Position numbers and translations under genes: made by a program
Part shown: piece after piece, positions 28,921 through 38,288 of the stretch
How the letters are laid out: every line of letters begins with the position of its first letter
Position numbering within the stretch: the stretch's first letter is position 1
Assembly: GCF_902536725.1 (NCBI RefSeq)
Contig: NZ_CACAYO010000003.1
Span: 1 to 64,000 of the forward strand
DNA from: an uncultured Prochlorococcus sp.
Lineage (GTDB): Bacteria; Cyanobacteriota; Cyanobacteriia; PCC-6307; Cyanobiaceae
Direction: 5' to 3'
Length of the DNA stretch: 64,000 nucleotides
Notes under the pieces: generated by a model
What the model saw: the letters and a program-made list of their open reading frames with translations, nothing else
Told to the model about the DNA's origin: nothing
Databases searched by the model: none

Positions 28921-29669
28921 TAAGTATTTGTTCTCAAAATTTGGACCCAATCAATTACGTTAGGTTTTGCTAAAAGCGAAATTTTTGCCGTTTTTTTTGA
29001 TTCCAATGTCTTATCTATAGATTGGACAATTCCAATGGGGATATTTGGAGGTAATAAAGAACTAGCAGGAGAGGATGATACAAAATCTCCAACTTTTATA
29101 TCAGCATTTTTTGAATACAAAACTAGAATAGGATGATCATCTCCTGAACCAACCAGTACTCCATTAGTTTGACTTCTATCAACCCATACTCCTAATTTAC
29201 TCTCTGGAGAAGTTAATAATATTACTGAAGAAGTAAATATAGAAGTATTGTTTACTCTCCCTAATAATCCACCTGGACCAATAACAATATTACCAATTTC
29301 CACTCCATCTTTCGAACCTTTGTTTAAAATTATTTGTCTCCACCAACCTCCTGTTTTTCTCGAAATAACTGCTGCTGAAATATTGTCATTATTAGATGAT
29401 TCTTGAAGAGATAAAATTTTACGCAATCTTATATTATCCTTTTTAATGAGATTTAATTTTATTAAAGACTCTTGGTCTATGCTCTTGAGGATAACTTCTT
29501 TTTGAAATTGACCCGGCCAAAACGGCTTTGAAATAAAGTAAAAAAAATCTTTATATAAAGTTCCTTTTGAAAGCCTTACAAAGACTAAAAATAAAAAAAT
29601 TCCCAAAAATATCCAACTTTTCTTTTTATGCCACCAACGACTAGAGGAAATTCGTCGGATATCGAACAT
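28920..29669 (-). CDS. mreC: Rod shape-determining protein MreC
   Basis: A 249-residue protein with one N-terminal membrane helix (about 18-33), a short coiled coil (about 65-90) and the MreC beta domain (VISRKTGGWWRQIILNKGSKDG, LLTSPESKLGVWVDRS and FVSSSPASSLLPPNIPIG in separate blocks). It links MreB filaments to peptidoglycan synthases on the outer face of the membrane. Four bases separate it from mreB. Confidence 0.93.
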   Translation of the reverse strand: MFDIRRISSSRWWHKKKSWIFLGIFLFLVFVRLSKGTLYKDFFYFISKPFWPGQFQKEVILKSIDQESLIKLNLIKKDNIRLRKILSLQESSNNDNISAAVISRKTGGWWRQIILNKGSKDGVEIGNIVIGPGGLLGRVNNTSIFTSSVILLTSPESKLGVWVDRSQTNGVLVGSGDDHPILVLYSKNADIKVGDFVSSSPASSLLPPNIPIGIVQSIDKTLESKKTAKISLLAKPNVIDWVQILRTNT

Positions 29670-29673
29670 ATTA

Positions 29674-30726
29674 TTAATCTCTTATCGCGTTCCTAATAAA
29701 ATCTGGAGTATCAACAACTCTTTTAAGTTTTTTAAAATCATCCAGAACCTCCCCACAACCATTAACTACACAAAGCAATGGATTTTCTGCTATGTGTGTA
29801 AAAATTCCGGTTTCATCGCTCAACAAATCATTAATGCCTCTAACTAAGGCTCCACCTCCTGCAAGCATAATACCCCTATCAACAATATCTGCAGCAAGTT
29901 CAGGTGGAGTTCTCTCTAAAGTTCTTTTTACAGCTTCAACTATCTTGCCCAGTGTTTCAGCCATAGCTTCTCTGATTTCTCCTGATGTCAAAGTGACTGA
30001 TCTAGGTAGACCGGATAAAAGATGTAAACCTCTAACTTCAAAGGTAGTTTTATCAAAATCATCATCTGGAAATGCAGATCCAATTTTAATTTTGATATCT
30101 TCTGCAGTTCTCTCTCCAACAACTAAATTGTGAACTTTTTTAAGATATAGCGCAATTGACTCATTTATTTCATCTCCAGCTATTCGAACAGATTCACTCA
30201 ATACAGTTCCACCTAAACTTAATACTGCAACCTCAGTAGTACCTCCACCAATATCTACAATCATAGTTCCAATTGGCTCAGTTACTGGTAGTGATGCTCC
30301 TATTGCTGCTGCAACAGGTTCATCAATTAAGTGAACCTCTCTAGCTCCAGCTAATCCAGCTTCTCTTACTGCTCTTCGCTCTACACTAGTAACTCCGCTT
30401 GGAATACCAATCACTATTCTTGGAGCTACAATCCCCTTACCTTCGTTACATTTTTGAATAAATGTTTTTATCATTTGTTCTGCAGCATCAAAATCTGCGA
30501 TAACTCCATCCCTCAGCGGTCTTACGGCTCTTATATTGCCAGGGGTTCTTCCAAGCATTAATTTTGCTTCTTTACCAACAGCTAATGGAATCCCTTCCTC
30601 TAAATCCATAGCTACCACGGAAGGCTCTTGTAAAACGACGCCCTTTCCTGAAACATGTATTAAAGTATTGGCAGTTCCCAAATCTATGCCAATATCTCTA
30701 GAAAATTTAAATCTGTTAAAAATCAC
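29674..30726 (-). CDS. mreB: Rod shape-determining protein MreB (bacterial actin)
   Basis: A 350-residue actin-fold ATPase. Phosphate 1 motif [11 protein letters not shown], phosphate 2 [19 protein letters not shown] and the adenosine motif [13 protein letters not shown] are all present. It guides cell-wall growth. The start is GTG at 30726, giving [17 protein letters not shown]; no upstream ATG fits. First gene of mreBCD, divergent from ssb. Confidence 0.97.
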   Translation of the reverse strand: MIFNRFKFSRDIGIDLGTANTLIHVSGKGVVLQEPSVVAMDLEEGIPLAVGKEAKLMLGRTPGNIRAVRPLRDGVIADFDAAEQMIKTFIQKCNEGKGIVAPRIVIGIPSGVTSVERRAVREAGLAGAREVHLIDEPVAAAIGASLPVTEPIGTMIVDIGGGTTEVAVLSLGGTVLSESVRIAGDEINESIALYLKKVHNLVVGERTAEDIKIKIGSAFPDDDFDKTTFEVRGLHLLSGLPRSVTLTSGEIREAMAETLGKIVEAVKRTLERTPPELAADIVDRGIMLAGGGALVRGINDLLSDETGIFTHIAENPLLCVVNGCGEVLDDFKKLKRVVDTPDFIRNAIRD

Positions 30727-30855
30727 AATAAAAGTTCTTTTATAAATAATATATCTATTTTTATGTAAGCTCTAATAATTCTGGCATTTAGTTATGAATA
30801 GCACGCAAAACTTTGAGCAAAATCTGGAAATATGAGTATTATAAAAAAAAAAATT

Positions 30856-31227
30856 ATGGAAATTAACACTATTAATCTAGTTGGCAGAGCAGGAAGAGAG
30901 CCAGATGTCAGATATTTTGAATCTGGTAGTATCGTAGCTAATTTCACACTTGCAGTTAACAGAAGAAGCAGAGATGAAGAACCAGACTGGTTTAATTTAG
31001 AAATATGGGGTAAGCAAGCGCAAATTGCCGCAGATTACGTTAAAAAAGGTTCTTTAATTGGAATTACAGGAAGCTTTAAAATTGATAGTTGGAAAGATAA
31101 AAATACTGGTGAAGATAGATATAAACCAGTTGTGAGGGTAGATAGATTAAACTTACTTAGCTCCCGAAAAGAATCTGACAATAATCAATATTCCAATAAT
31201 AGTAGTTCAAGTGAAATCCCCTTTTAA
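30856..31227 (+). CDS. ssb: Single-stranded DNA-binding protein
   Basis: A 123-residue OB-fold protein starting MEINTINLVGRAGREPDVRY. The frame can be extended to an ATG at 30832, but the added eight codons contain a run of eleven A and do not resemble SSB, so the later start is chosen. The C-terminal tip is SSSEIPF: the IPF that recruits partner proteins is kept, while the usual run of aspartates is nearly absent. It coats single-stranded DNA during replication and repair. The 3' end overlaps the DedA gene stop by four bases. Confidence 0.94.
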   Translation: MEINTINLVGRAGREPDVRYFESGSIVANFTLAVNRRSRDEEPDWFNLEIWGKQAQIAADYVKKGSLIGITGSFKIDSWKDKNTGEDRYKPVVRVDRLNLLSSRKESDNNQYSNNSSSSEIPF

Positions 31228-31883
31228 GCCCTATTTTTCTTTATAAATCTATCAATTAGTTTGATCAAAAAATATAAGAAAAGTAAAATTAAAATTGGCT
31301 TTACAAAAAACTTGATTTGATCTAAATAAGTTTTAATAAGTGGATAATTTTCACCGAATAAAAAGCCTGCATAAGTGAGAAGTGCTACCCATATAAAACT
31401 ACCAAATGTAGTCCAAATCAAAAATTTTCTTACTGGCATAAGTTCTATGCCAGCTGGTACTGAAATTAACGTTCTTATACCTGGCACTAATCGTCCCCAA
31501 AACACCAAAGAAACTCCATATTTTTCAAACCACATCTTACTTTTAATTAAATCTTTAGAAGAAATTCCCAAGTATTTGCCTTTATTATCAAGAAAATTTG
31601 AAAGCCTTTTTTCATTTACTAATCTGCCCAAGTAATACCAAGGCAATGACCCTAGTATTGTACCCAATAAACCCCAGAAAATTAAAATGTAGAAGTTTAA
31701 TTTTTGTTGATAAACGAAAAAGCCACCCAAGGGCATTATTATTTCTGATGGGATTGGGGGAATTATATTCTCTAAAAACATAGCCAAACATATAGTAAGG
31801 TATGCAACAGCCGAATTTTTCTCGACTGCCAAATTTATATAATCAGGAATCGAGGTAAGAAAATTTGCAAAAATTAAACTCAA
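31224..31883 (-). CDS. DedA-family membrane protein
   Basis: A 219-residue protein of the DedA/SNARE-associated family with about five hydrophobic segments. The family blocks are ENIIPPIPSEIIMPLGGFF (about 38-56) and WGRLVPGIRTLISVPAG (about 128-144), whose Glu and Arg residues are needed for lipid-carrier (undecaprenyl phosphate) or phospholipid flipping and pH homeostasis in characterised members. The start is TTG at 31883, two bases after the ahcY stop, so it is probably translated with ahcY. Substrate here is unknown. Confidence 0.88.
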   Translation of the reverse strand: MSLIFANFLTSIPDYINLAVEKNSAVAYLTICLAMFLENIIPPIPSEIIMPLGGFFVYQQKLNFYILIFWGLLGTILGSLPWYYLGRLVNEKRLSNFLDNKGKYLGISSKDLIKSKMWFEKYGVSLVFWGRLVPGIRTLISVPAGIELMPVRKFLIWTTFGSFIWVALLTYAGFLFGENYPLIKTYLDQIKFFVKPILILLFLYFLIKLIDRFIKKNRA

Positions 31884-31885
31884 AC

Positions 31886-33304
31886 TTAGTATCTATAAAG
31901 TTCTGGTTTATATGGTCCCTCAACCGAAACATTAATATAATCAGCTTGTTCTTTAGTTAACGTTGTTAATTTAGCGCCTATTTTGTCTAAATGTAATCTA
32001 GCAACCATTTCATCAAGATATTTTGGTAGCACATAAACTTCTTTAGCATATTGCTCTGACTTATTGAAAAGTTCAATTTGAGCTAATACTTGGTTAGTAA
32101 ATGAATTACTCATAACAAAACTAGGATGTCCAGTTGCACATCCTAGATTTACTAATCTACCTTCTGCTAAAAGAATAATTTTGTTTCCGCTCGGTAAAGT
32201 TATGTGATCAACTTGCGGCTTAATATTTTCCCATTGATAATTCCTTAAAGAGGCAACATCAATCTCATTATCAAAGTGGCCAATATTACAAACTATAGCC
32301 TCATCTTTCATTTTGACTAAATTTTCATGGGTTATTACTTGATAGTTACCGGTGGCAGTAACAAATATATCTATATCTTCAACAATATCTTCTAACCTGA
32401 CGACGCTGTAACCTTCCATGGCTGCTTGGAGTGCACAAATTGGATCGACTTCTGCAACTTTTACAATAGCACCAAGTCCTCTTAATGACTGTGCTGAACC
32501 TTTACCTACATCTCCAAAACCCATTACTAATGCAGTTTTGCCAGCAATCATTACATCGGTAGCACGCTTGATACTATCAACTAAAGATTCTCTACAGCCA
32601 TATAAATTATCAAATTTGCTTTTTGTCACTGAATCATTAACATTTATAGCTGGAAAAGGTAAAGCATTTTGCTTTTGAAGTTGATAAAGTCTCGCAACTC
32701 CCGTTGTAGTTTCTTCAGTGACACCAATGATATTACTCTTAATTCTAGAGTAGAATTCACTATCATTTTCCAGCTTAGACCTAATAGAGTTGAATAAAGC
32801 AATTTCTTCTTCGTTACTAGGATTATCTAAAACAGATAAATCTTTTTCTGCTTTACTACCGAGTATCAATAAACCAGTTGCATCTCCCCCATCATCAAGA
32901 ATCATATTTGGTGAGTCTGAACCCCAATCAAGGATATAGTGGGTATATTGCCAATATTCATCAAGAGTCTCACCTTTTTTTGCAAATACAGAAATTCCTT
33001 GATCTGCGATAGCTGCAGCTGCATGATCTTGAGTTGAAAAAATATTGCATGAAGCCCATTTCACTTCTGCACCAAGATCAACGAGAGTTTCTATTAAGAC
33101 TGCTGTCTGAATAGTCATATGAAGACTTCCAGCAATTTTTGCACCTTTTAGTGGCTTTTCAGATTGATATTTATCCCTAAGTGCCATTAATCCTGGCATT
33201 TCCGTTTCGGCAATTTTAATTTCTTTACGACCAAAATCTGATAGTGAAATATCAGAAATGACGAATTTCGGTGTTGATGTTTTAACTGAATTTGCAATAA
33301 CCAT
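31886..33304 (-). CDS. ahcY: Adenosylhomocysteinase
   Basis: A 472-residue enzyme. NAD binds at [20 protein letters not shown], and [20 protein letters not shown] holds the substrate-binding Lys and Asp. It includes the extra loop of about 40 residues (around 150-190) present in many bacterial forms, and ends YKPELYRY as expected. It splits S-adenosylhomocysteine to homocysteine and adenosine, closing the methyl cycle. A TATAGT -10-like element lies about 15 bases before the ATG. Divergent from tsaE with 39 bases between starts. Confidence 0.97.
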   Translation of the reverse strand: MVIANSVKTSTPKFVISDISLSDFGRKEIKIAETEMPGLMALRDKYQSEKPLKGAKIAGSLHMTIQTAVLIETLVDLGAEVKWASCNIFSTQDHAAAAIADQGISVFAKKGETLDEYWQYTHYILDWGSDSPNMILDDGGDATGLLILGSKAEKDLSVLDNPSNEEEIALFNSIRSKLENDSEFYSRIKSNIIGVTEETTTGVARLYQLQKQNALPFPAINVNDSVTKSKFDNLYGCRESLVDSIKRATDVMIAGKTALVMGFGDVGKGSAQSLRGLGAIVKVAEVDPICALQAAMEGYSVVRLEDIVEDIDIFVTATGNYQVITHENLVKMKDEAIVCNIGHFDNEIDVASLRNYQWENIKPQVDHITLPSGNKIILLAEGRLVNLGCATGHPSFVMSNSFTNQVLAQIELFNKSEQYAKEVYVLPKYLDEMVARLHLDKIGAKLTTLTKEQADYINVSVEGPYKPELYRY

Positions 33305-33343
33305 TTCTATCGGAAACTATACCAACTAAACTATAAGTGATTT

Positions 33344-33793
33344 TTGTATAAATTTGTGTTTGTTGAGAATTTAAAAGAGACTTTAGATTTAGGAATAAAA
33401 CTCTCACACAATTTAAATCCCCAATCGATTGTTTTATTACAAGGTCCAATTGGGGCCGGGAAAACTTCATTTGTGCAAGGGATTGCGAAAGGCTTATTAA
33501 TCTCTGAGGATATTACAAGCCCCACATTTGCTTTATCGCATCACTATAACTCCGGAAAAATTCCGCTAATTCACCTTGATTTATATAGGTTAGAAAATGT
33601 TTCTTTAGCAAAAGAAGTTTTTTTTTCAGAAGAAGAAGAGGCAATACAAAAACAAGCTATTTTAGTTATTGAATGGCCAGAGTTAATAGAACCAGTTATC
33701 CAAAATTTCTGGAAAATAGAAATTAGTTATGCAAAAAATTACGGAAGACATTACGAAATAAGAGATCCTAAAAATTTATTAACATTCTCATAA
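33344..33793 (+). CDS. tsaE: tRNA threonylcarbamoyladenosine biosynthesis ATPase TsaE
   Basis: A 149-residue P-loop protein with Walker A QGPIGAGKTSFVQG, SPTFALSHHY and the HLDLYRL motif typical of TsaE. With TsaB, TsaC and TsaD it makes the t6A37 modification of tRNAs reading ANN codons. The start is TTG at 33344, or GTG at 33356; no ATG is in frame at the 5' end. Its 3' end overlaps the convergent sugar-kinase gene by 43 bases, so the last fourteen codons lie on coding sequence of both strands. Confidence 0.9.
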   Translation: MYKFVFVENLKETLDLGIKLSHNLNPQSIVLLQGPIGAGKTSFVQGIAKGLLISEDITSPTFALSHHYNSGKIPLIHLDLYRLENVSLAKEVFFSEEEEAIQKQAILVIEWPELIEPVIQNFWKIEISYAKNYGRHYEIRDPKNLLTFS

Positions 33794-34749
33794 TATGGCT
33801 GTCGCTCGATGGCGCCTTCACCAAGACAAGTTAATAAACCACAAGCACTTGCAAAATTAATGCAATCTTCTATCTCTATTTCATTTGAAGGATAACCAGA
33901 AGAAATTAATTTTGAAATTAAGCCAGCTAAAAAAGCATCACCTGCCCCAGTTGTATCAACAATTTTTTGCGAAGTTGGAGTTTCGGTAATTCCCTGCGAA
34001 CCATTTATGTACCATACAACGGGATTTTTTCCATCAGTTATTATTACATCTGGTTTATTAGACAATTGTTGAGATATTAGATAGGGGTTTACATCATCAA
34101 AGAACAAAGATGCTTCCTCCTTAGCAAGTTTTAAAACATCTGCATGATTTAAAAATTTCTTGATTAAGTTAACTCTAGCGGCTTGATTAATTTCTGATGA
34201 AAAACTTGAATGATCCCAAAAGACCTCTCTCCAATTCAAATCAATAACTATTTTGACATCAAATTCTTTAGCCTTTTGAAGAAGAAAAAAAATAGTCTCT
34301 GATGACATTTGAGATGATAATAAGATCGTTCCTGTAACCAAATATTTTGTTTCTAGAAAAGATTTCTCCAAATTTAAAATTTGTTCTTCGATTAATTGCT
34401 TACTAAGAACTTCGTCTGCAAAACATGAATAAGAACTTTCCTCAAAGCCTGAAAAAAAACGTTCTCCAAATTGATCTCTATCTACATTAACCACGCGAGT
34501 AGATGAATCATTATCCAATTGCAAGAAATCTAAATTAACGTTTAATTCATTAAATTGCTTAATAAATTTTTTTCCATAATCATCACTACCTAAACGTCCT
34601 ATAAATATTGAATCTATTTTTAATTTACTTAATGCACAAGCAACATTTGCAGGCGCACCACCCAAAAAATCTGTAAATCCTTGATTTGACTTATTTCTGA
34701 TTCTATCAATTAAAGCCTCTCCAATACATATGACCTTTTTCTTTTTCAT
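33751..34749 (-). CDS. PfkB-family carbohydrate kinase (fructokinase-like)
   Basis: A 332-residue ribokinase-fold enzyme. GGAPANVACALSKL near residue 31 and DTTGAGDAFLAGL near 266 are the two PfkB signatures, the second with the catalytic Asp. The closest functional group is fructokinase, but substrate choice cannot be proved from these motifs. The frame starts with TTG at 34752 followed directly by ATG at 34749; the ATG is taken. It shares its last 43 bases with tsaE on the other strand. An eight-base-pair dyad lies just upstream (34760-34779). Confidence 0.88.
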   Translation of the reverse strand: MKKKKVICIGEALIDRIRNKSNQGFTDFLGGAPANVACALSKLKIDSIFIGRLGSDDYGKKFIKQFNELNVNLDFLQLDNDSSTRVVNVDRDQFGERFFSGFEESSYSCFADEVLSKQLIEEQILNLEKSFLETKYLVTGTILLSSQMSSETIFFLLQKAKEFDVKIVIDLNWREVFWDHSSFSSEINQAARVNLIKKFLNHADVLKLAKEEASLFFDDVNPYLISQQLSNKPDVIITDGKNPVVWYINGSQGITETPTSQKIVDTTGAGDAFLAGLISKLISSGYPSNEIEIEDCINFASACGLLTCLGEGAIERQPYYENVNKFLGSLIS

Positions 34750-34759
34750 CAATAAACTT

Positions 34760-34779
34760 TTATTCTTAACTAAGAATAA
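34760..34779. repeat. Perfect 8-bp dyad between divergent genes
   Basis: TTATTCTT and AAGAATAA flank the four-base centre AACT. The dyad lies 11 bases upstream of the PfkB-kinase ATG and 58 upstream of the alpha/beta-hydrolase start. It could be an operator for either gene. Arms are A/T-rich, so chance is not excluded. Confidence 0.35.
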
Positions 34780-34837
34780 TTTATTAAAAACAAATAATTT
34801 TTTTTTGAATTAAAGTTTAATCAACAGCATATTAAGA

Positions 34838-35752
34838 GTGTCTTTGAATAAATCTGAAACTTGGAAATGGAAAAATTGGGAAATTTCTTGGTCTTTATCA
34901 AAAAATAATACTTCTGAGAAAAATATTAAAATTTTATTAGTTCATGGATTCGGGGCATCAAAAAATCATTGGAGACATAATCAAGATTTTCTTGGTAAAT
35001 TTTCTAACTGCTACGCAATTGACTTATTAGGATTTGGACAAAGCAGTCAGCCCAGTGCTTTATTAAATTACGAACCTGATAAAAAAAACTCAATTAAATA
35101 TTCATTTGACTTATGGGGTAATCAAATATCAACATTTTGTTCAGAGGTAATAAAATCTCCTGTTTACTTGGTAGGAAATTCAATTGGTGGTGTTATTGCA
35201 TTAAAAGCTGCTGAAATCCTCAAAGATCATTGTAAAGGCGTCATTTTGATTGATTGCGCACAAAGAACTATGGACGATAAACGATTAAAACAAAGCGATA
35301 TCTTAATGAATCTACTGAGACCCGTCCTTAAAACGATAGTCAGACAAAGAGTAATTAGTAATACGCTTTTTACCAGGGCTGCTAATCCAAAAGTTATAAA
35401 GAAAATACTTGAACAAGCTTACCCTTCAGGAAAAAATATCGATGAAGAATTAATTGAAATACTTTATAAACCCTCTCAAAGAAAAAACTCTAAAGAAGCA
35501 TTTCGTGGTTTTATTAACTTATTTAATGACTATCTTGCTACTGACCTTTTCGATAAGGTTGATGCTCCTATCCAATTGATTTGGGGAGAAAAAGATCCTT
35601 GGGAATCGTTAAATGAAGCAAGAGAGTGGAAGCAACAATTCAGGAATATTAAAAGATTAGATATTATTCATGGTGCTGGTCATTGTCCTCATGATGAAGA
35701 ACCTGAAAAAACAAATAAGTTAATATGTGAATTTATTCAAGAAACAAAGTAA
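34838..35752 (+). CDS. Alpha/beta hydrolase
   Basis: A 304-residue hydrolase. The nucleophile is Ser115 (VGNSIGGVIAL), the acid Asp253 (GEKDPW) and the base His282 (HGAGHCPHDE). HGFGASKNHWR near residue 36 forms the oxyanion region. It is a paralogue of the protein encoded at 6379-7278 and shares that protein's HGFGAS-HW-R, KDPW and AGHCPHDE blocks, so the two belong to one family. Substrate unknown. The start is GTG at 34838. The final 16 bases overlap the sigma-factor gene tail-to-tail. Confidence 0.87.
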   Translation: MSLNKSETWKWKNWEISWSLSKNNTSEKNIKILLVHGFGASKNHWRHNQDFLGKFSNCYAIDLLGFGQSSQPSALLNYEPDKKNSIKYSFDLWGNQISTFCSEVIKSPVYLVGNSIGGVIALKAAEILKDHCKGVILIDCAQRTMDDKRLKQSDILMNLLRPVLKTIVRQRVISNTLFTRAANPKVIKKILEQAYPSGKNIDEELIEILYKPSQRKNSKEAFRGFINLFNDYLATDLFDKVDAPIQLIWGEKDPWESLNEAREWKQQFRNIKRLDIIHGAGHCPHDEEPEKTNKLICEFIQETK

Positions 35753-36738
35753 GCTTCTACATTATCACTAAGTCTTCTCAAACCTCTTAAACCATCACGT
35801 TCTAGATTTCTTACTCGATCTCTACTTATTCCTAGTACCCTTCCTATACCTGTGAGAGACATTGGCTCATCACCATCCATTCCGTATCTCATTCTTAAAA
35901 CTCTACATTGAAGATCAGGCAATTGATGTAAAAGAGAATGCAAATCACCTCTCATACAATCCATCTCTATTTGTTCGTCTGGCAAATCTTCACCCCCTGC
36001 AAGCAAATCTAGTAAAACAGTATCTTCACCATCACCAACTTTGGTTTCAAGACTAACTGGCTGCCCAGCTTTACACATTAAATCTTTAACGTCATCTTCT
36101 GGAAGCTCTACGTATTTCGCAAGTTCGCTTACAGTTGGAGTTCTAGACATTTCTTGACTGAGCTCTCTTTGACCCTTTTTTAACTTATTCAACATTTCGG
36201 TTATGTGGATAGGCAACCTAATCGCCCGACTCTTTTCAGCTATTGCTCTTGTAATGCCTTGTCTGATCCACCAATATGCATATGTTGAAAATTTGTAACC
36301 TCTGGCTGGATCAAATTTTTCAACTCCTCTAACAAGTCCTATAGTTCCTTCCTGAATTAAATCTAAAAGTTCCATATTTCTTTTTGTATATTTTTTTGCA
36401 ACGCTTACTACCAATCTTAAGTTTGCTGCAACCATTCTTTCCTTAGCTCTCTGTCCAGCTCTCAATCTTTTTTTTATTACGGAAGTAGACAAGTTTAATT
36501 TGGTGGATAGTTCATCAATACTGGGTTTATCTCCTGTTAATTCAATAATTTCTAATTCTGCTCTTTCAACTTGCATGTACTCTTGAACTTGCCGACCTAA
36601 AGTAATTTCTTGCTCATGCGATAGTAATGGAACTCTTCCTATATCTCTCAAGTATGATCGAACAAGATCTACATCATTACTTGCTTTTAAACTTGAGATG
36701 GAGGTTAGTTTATTTTCACTTATTGTTTCAGATGACAT
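35737..36738 (-). CDS. RNA polymerase sigma factor, group 2 (SigA-like)
   Basis: A 333-residue sigma-70 protein with regions 1.2 to 4.2: VRSYLRDIGRVPLLSHEQE (1.2), NLRLVVSVAKKY and LIQEGTIGLVRGVEKFD (2.1-2.2), FSTYAYWWIRQGITRAIA (2.3-2.4), and LGISRDRVRNLERDGLRGLR (4.2). Lack of a long region 1.1 and of an extended spacer marks it as a non-essential group 2 factor rather than the primary sigma. The ATG at 36738 is chosen; another ATG at 36771 would add eleven residues unlike other sigma factors. Two TTTACA half-sites flank a possible -10 directly upstream. Confidence 0.92.
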   Translation of the reverse strand: MSSETISENKLTSISSLKASNDVDLVRSYLRDIGRVPLLSHEQEITLGRQVQEYMQVERAELEIIELTGDKPSIDELSTKLNLSTSVIKKRLRAGQRAKERMVAANLRLVVSVAKKYTKRNMELLDLIQEGTIGLVRGVEKFDPARGYKFSTYAYWWIRQGITRAIAEKSRAIRLPIHITEMLNKLKKGQRELSQEMSRTPTVSELAKYVELPEDDVKDLMCKAGQPVSLETKVGDGEDTVLLDLLAGGEDLPDEQIEMDCMRGDLHSLLHQLPDLQCRVLRMRYGMDGDEPMSLTGIGRVLGISRDRVRNLERDGLRGLRRLSDNVEAYFVS

Positions 36739-36756
36739 GAAAGTTAAATGATGTTT

Positions 36757-36784
36757 TGTAAACAATACCATTAAGAAATGTAAA
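36757..36784 (-). promoter_or_regulatory. Candidate sigma-gene promoter with two TTTACA half-sites
   Basis: On the minus strand TTTACATT (36784 downward) and TTTACAAA (36762 downward) are repeated 22 bases apart. The hexamer TATTGT (36767-36762) between them fits a -10 and would give a leader of about 17 bases. TTTACA is half of the HLR1 element bound by RpaB, but full HLR1 repeats are ten bases apart, so this is only suggestive. Confidence 0.3.
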
Positions 36785-36838
36785 GTTAAACATAAAAATC
36801 CACATTTTTAAAAAAATGAGAATAAATACCTAGTCAAT

Positions 36839-38245
36839 TTAGGTCAATGATGAGTTTAATAGCCATTTTGCTGTACTGAGATAAATAAATACACCAGCAA
36901 TATCAGTTACGGTTGTAATGAACGGGGAGGACATTAAGGCTGGATCCAATTTCATTTTGTCAAATAACAAAGGGAGAATCGCTCCAGTCGTAGCAGCTAA
37001 AGTTGTTATAGATATCAAACTTATTCCCACTGCAGAGGCTATTAGAGGGCCTTCTCCTTGCCACCAAGCGAAGGGAAATATTACAAGCATCATAAAAACA
37101 CCCAAAAGAGCGCCTGTTATTGCCTCCTTTACTACTGCCTTAATAGCACCAAGAGACTTCAATTTTTGAGTACTTAAACCTCTAATAACAACAGTTGAAC
37201 TTTGAGCACCAACATTTCCCCCAGTACCTATAAGTAATGGAATAAATGCGGCTAATAAAACTATTTCTTTTAATATTTGATCATTCATAGCTATAACTTT
37301 TGTCGTTAAACCATTTGCTAAAACCAAAATTAATAACCATAAAATTCTTCTTCGGGCAATCGTTAACAAACTACTTTGGAAATAATCATCTTCATCTCCT
37401 GGTTGTACTGCCCCCGCTGCATAAATGTCTCTTGTTGCTTCTTGTTCTATGACATCAATTAAATCGTCAACAGTTACTATTCCAACCAGTCTTTTTTCTT
37501 TATCCACGACTGGCAGAGCTAAAAAATCATATCTTTGTATTGCTCTAGCAACCTCTTCTTGATTGGTATTTGTAGAGATATTAACTACATCTCTTGTCAT
37601 AACCTGACCAATTGGCTTAGAAGGATCAGCAGTTACAAGGTCTCGTAAAGAGAGGATACCAGTTAAGTGCCTTTCTTTATCTGTAACATATAAGCTGTAG
37701 ATAGTTTCAGTAAATGGAGCTCTTTTTCTAACTAAAGAAAGAGCCTCAGCTGCTGTTTGCATCTCTTTAAGATCTATAAATTCAGTTGTCATTAATCTTC
37801 CGGCAGTTTCAGGCTCATATCCAAGTAATTCAGCTGTTACTTTCCTTTCTCCAGGACTAAGAGCAGACAAAAATTTGCGTACAACTTTTGCAGGTAATTC
37901 ATCAAAAAGTTGAACTCTATCATCAGGAGACATTTTTTCAACGATTTCTAAAACCTCTCCTGAGCGCAGTCTTTCTAATAAAGTTTGCTGAACTACTGGA
38001 TCTAAATATTCATAAACTTCAATTGCCTCATTTTTTTTTAATAATCGAAATGCTAATGCCTGCAATATTAGTGGAAGGCTTCCAATAGCATCTGCAATAT
38101 CAACAGGTTGAGAAGGCTCTAAAAGTAGCTTTGCCTCATCATAATTTCCCGCGATGAGCAATTCCTCAAGTTGAATAGTAATATTTTCTCTTGTACTTAA
38201 ATCTGAAGATAACGATGAAACTGTTTCCAGATTATTTTCTTTCAT
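36839..38245 (-). CDS. mgtE: Magnesium transporter MgtE
   Basis: A 468-residue transporter. It has an N-terminal superhelical Mg-sensing domain (about 25-150), a CBS pair (about 155-275, with PIGQVMTRDVVNISTN and RLVGIVTVDDLIDVIE) and five membrane helices. The pore motif PLLIGTGGNVGAQSSTVVIRGL is clear. Closing of the cytosolic domain by Mg2+ shuts the channel in characterised MgtE. Located 43 bases after the second crcB-like gene and 67 bases before the sigma-gene promoter region, on the same strand. Magnesium demand is high in a chlorophyll-rich cell. Confidence 0.95.
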   Translation of the reverse strand: MKENNLETVSSLSSDLSTRENITIQLEELLIAGNYDEAKLLLEPSQPVDIADAIGSLPLILQALAFRLLKKNEAIEVYEYLDPVVQQTLLERLRSGEVLEIVEKMSPDDRVQLFDELPAKVVRKFLSALSPGERKVTAELLGYEPETAGRLMTTEFIDLKEMQTAAEALSLVRKRAPFTETIYSLYVTDKERHLTGILSLRDLVTADPSKPIGQVMTRDVVNISTNTNQEEVARAIQRYDFLALPVVDKEKRLVGIVTVDDLIDVIEQEATRDIYAAGAVQPGDEDDYFQSSLLTIARRRILWLLILVLANGLTTKVIAMNDQILKEIVLLAAFIPLLIGTGGNVGAQSSTVVIRGLSTQKLKSLGAIKAVVKEAITGALLGVFMMLVIFPFAWWQGEGPLIASAVGISLISITTLAATTGAILPLLFDKMKLDPALMSSPFITTVTDIAGVFIYLSTAKWLLNSSLT

Positions 38246-38288
38246 AAATATAATCCCTTATCTAAGTAACAACACCATTATATGAAAT

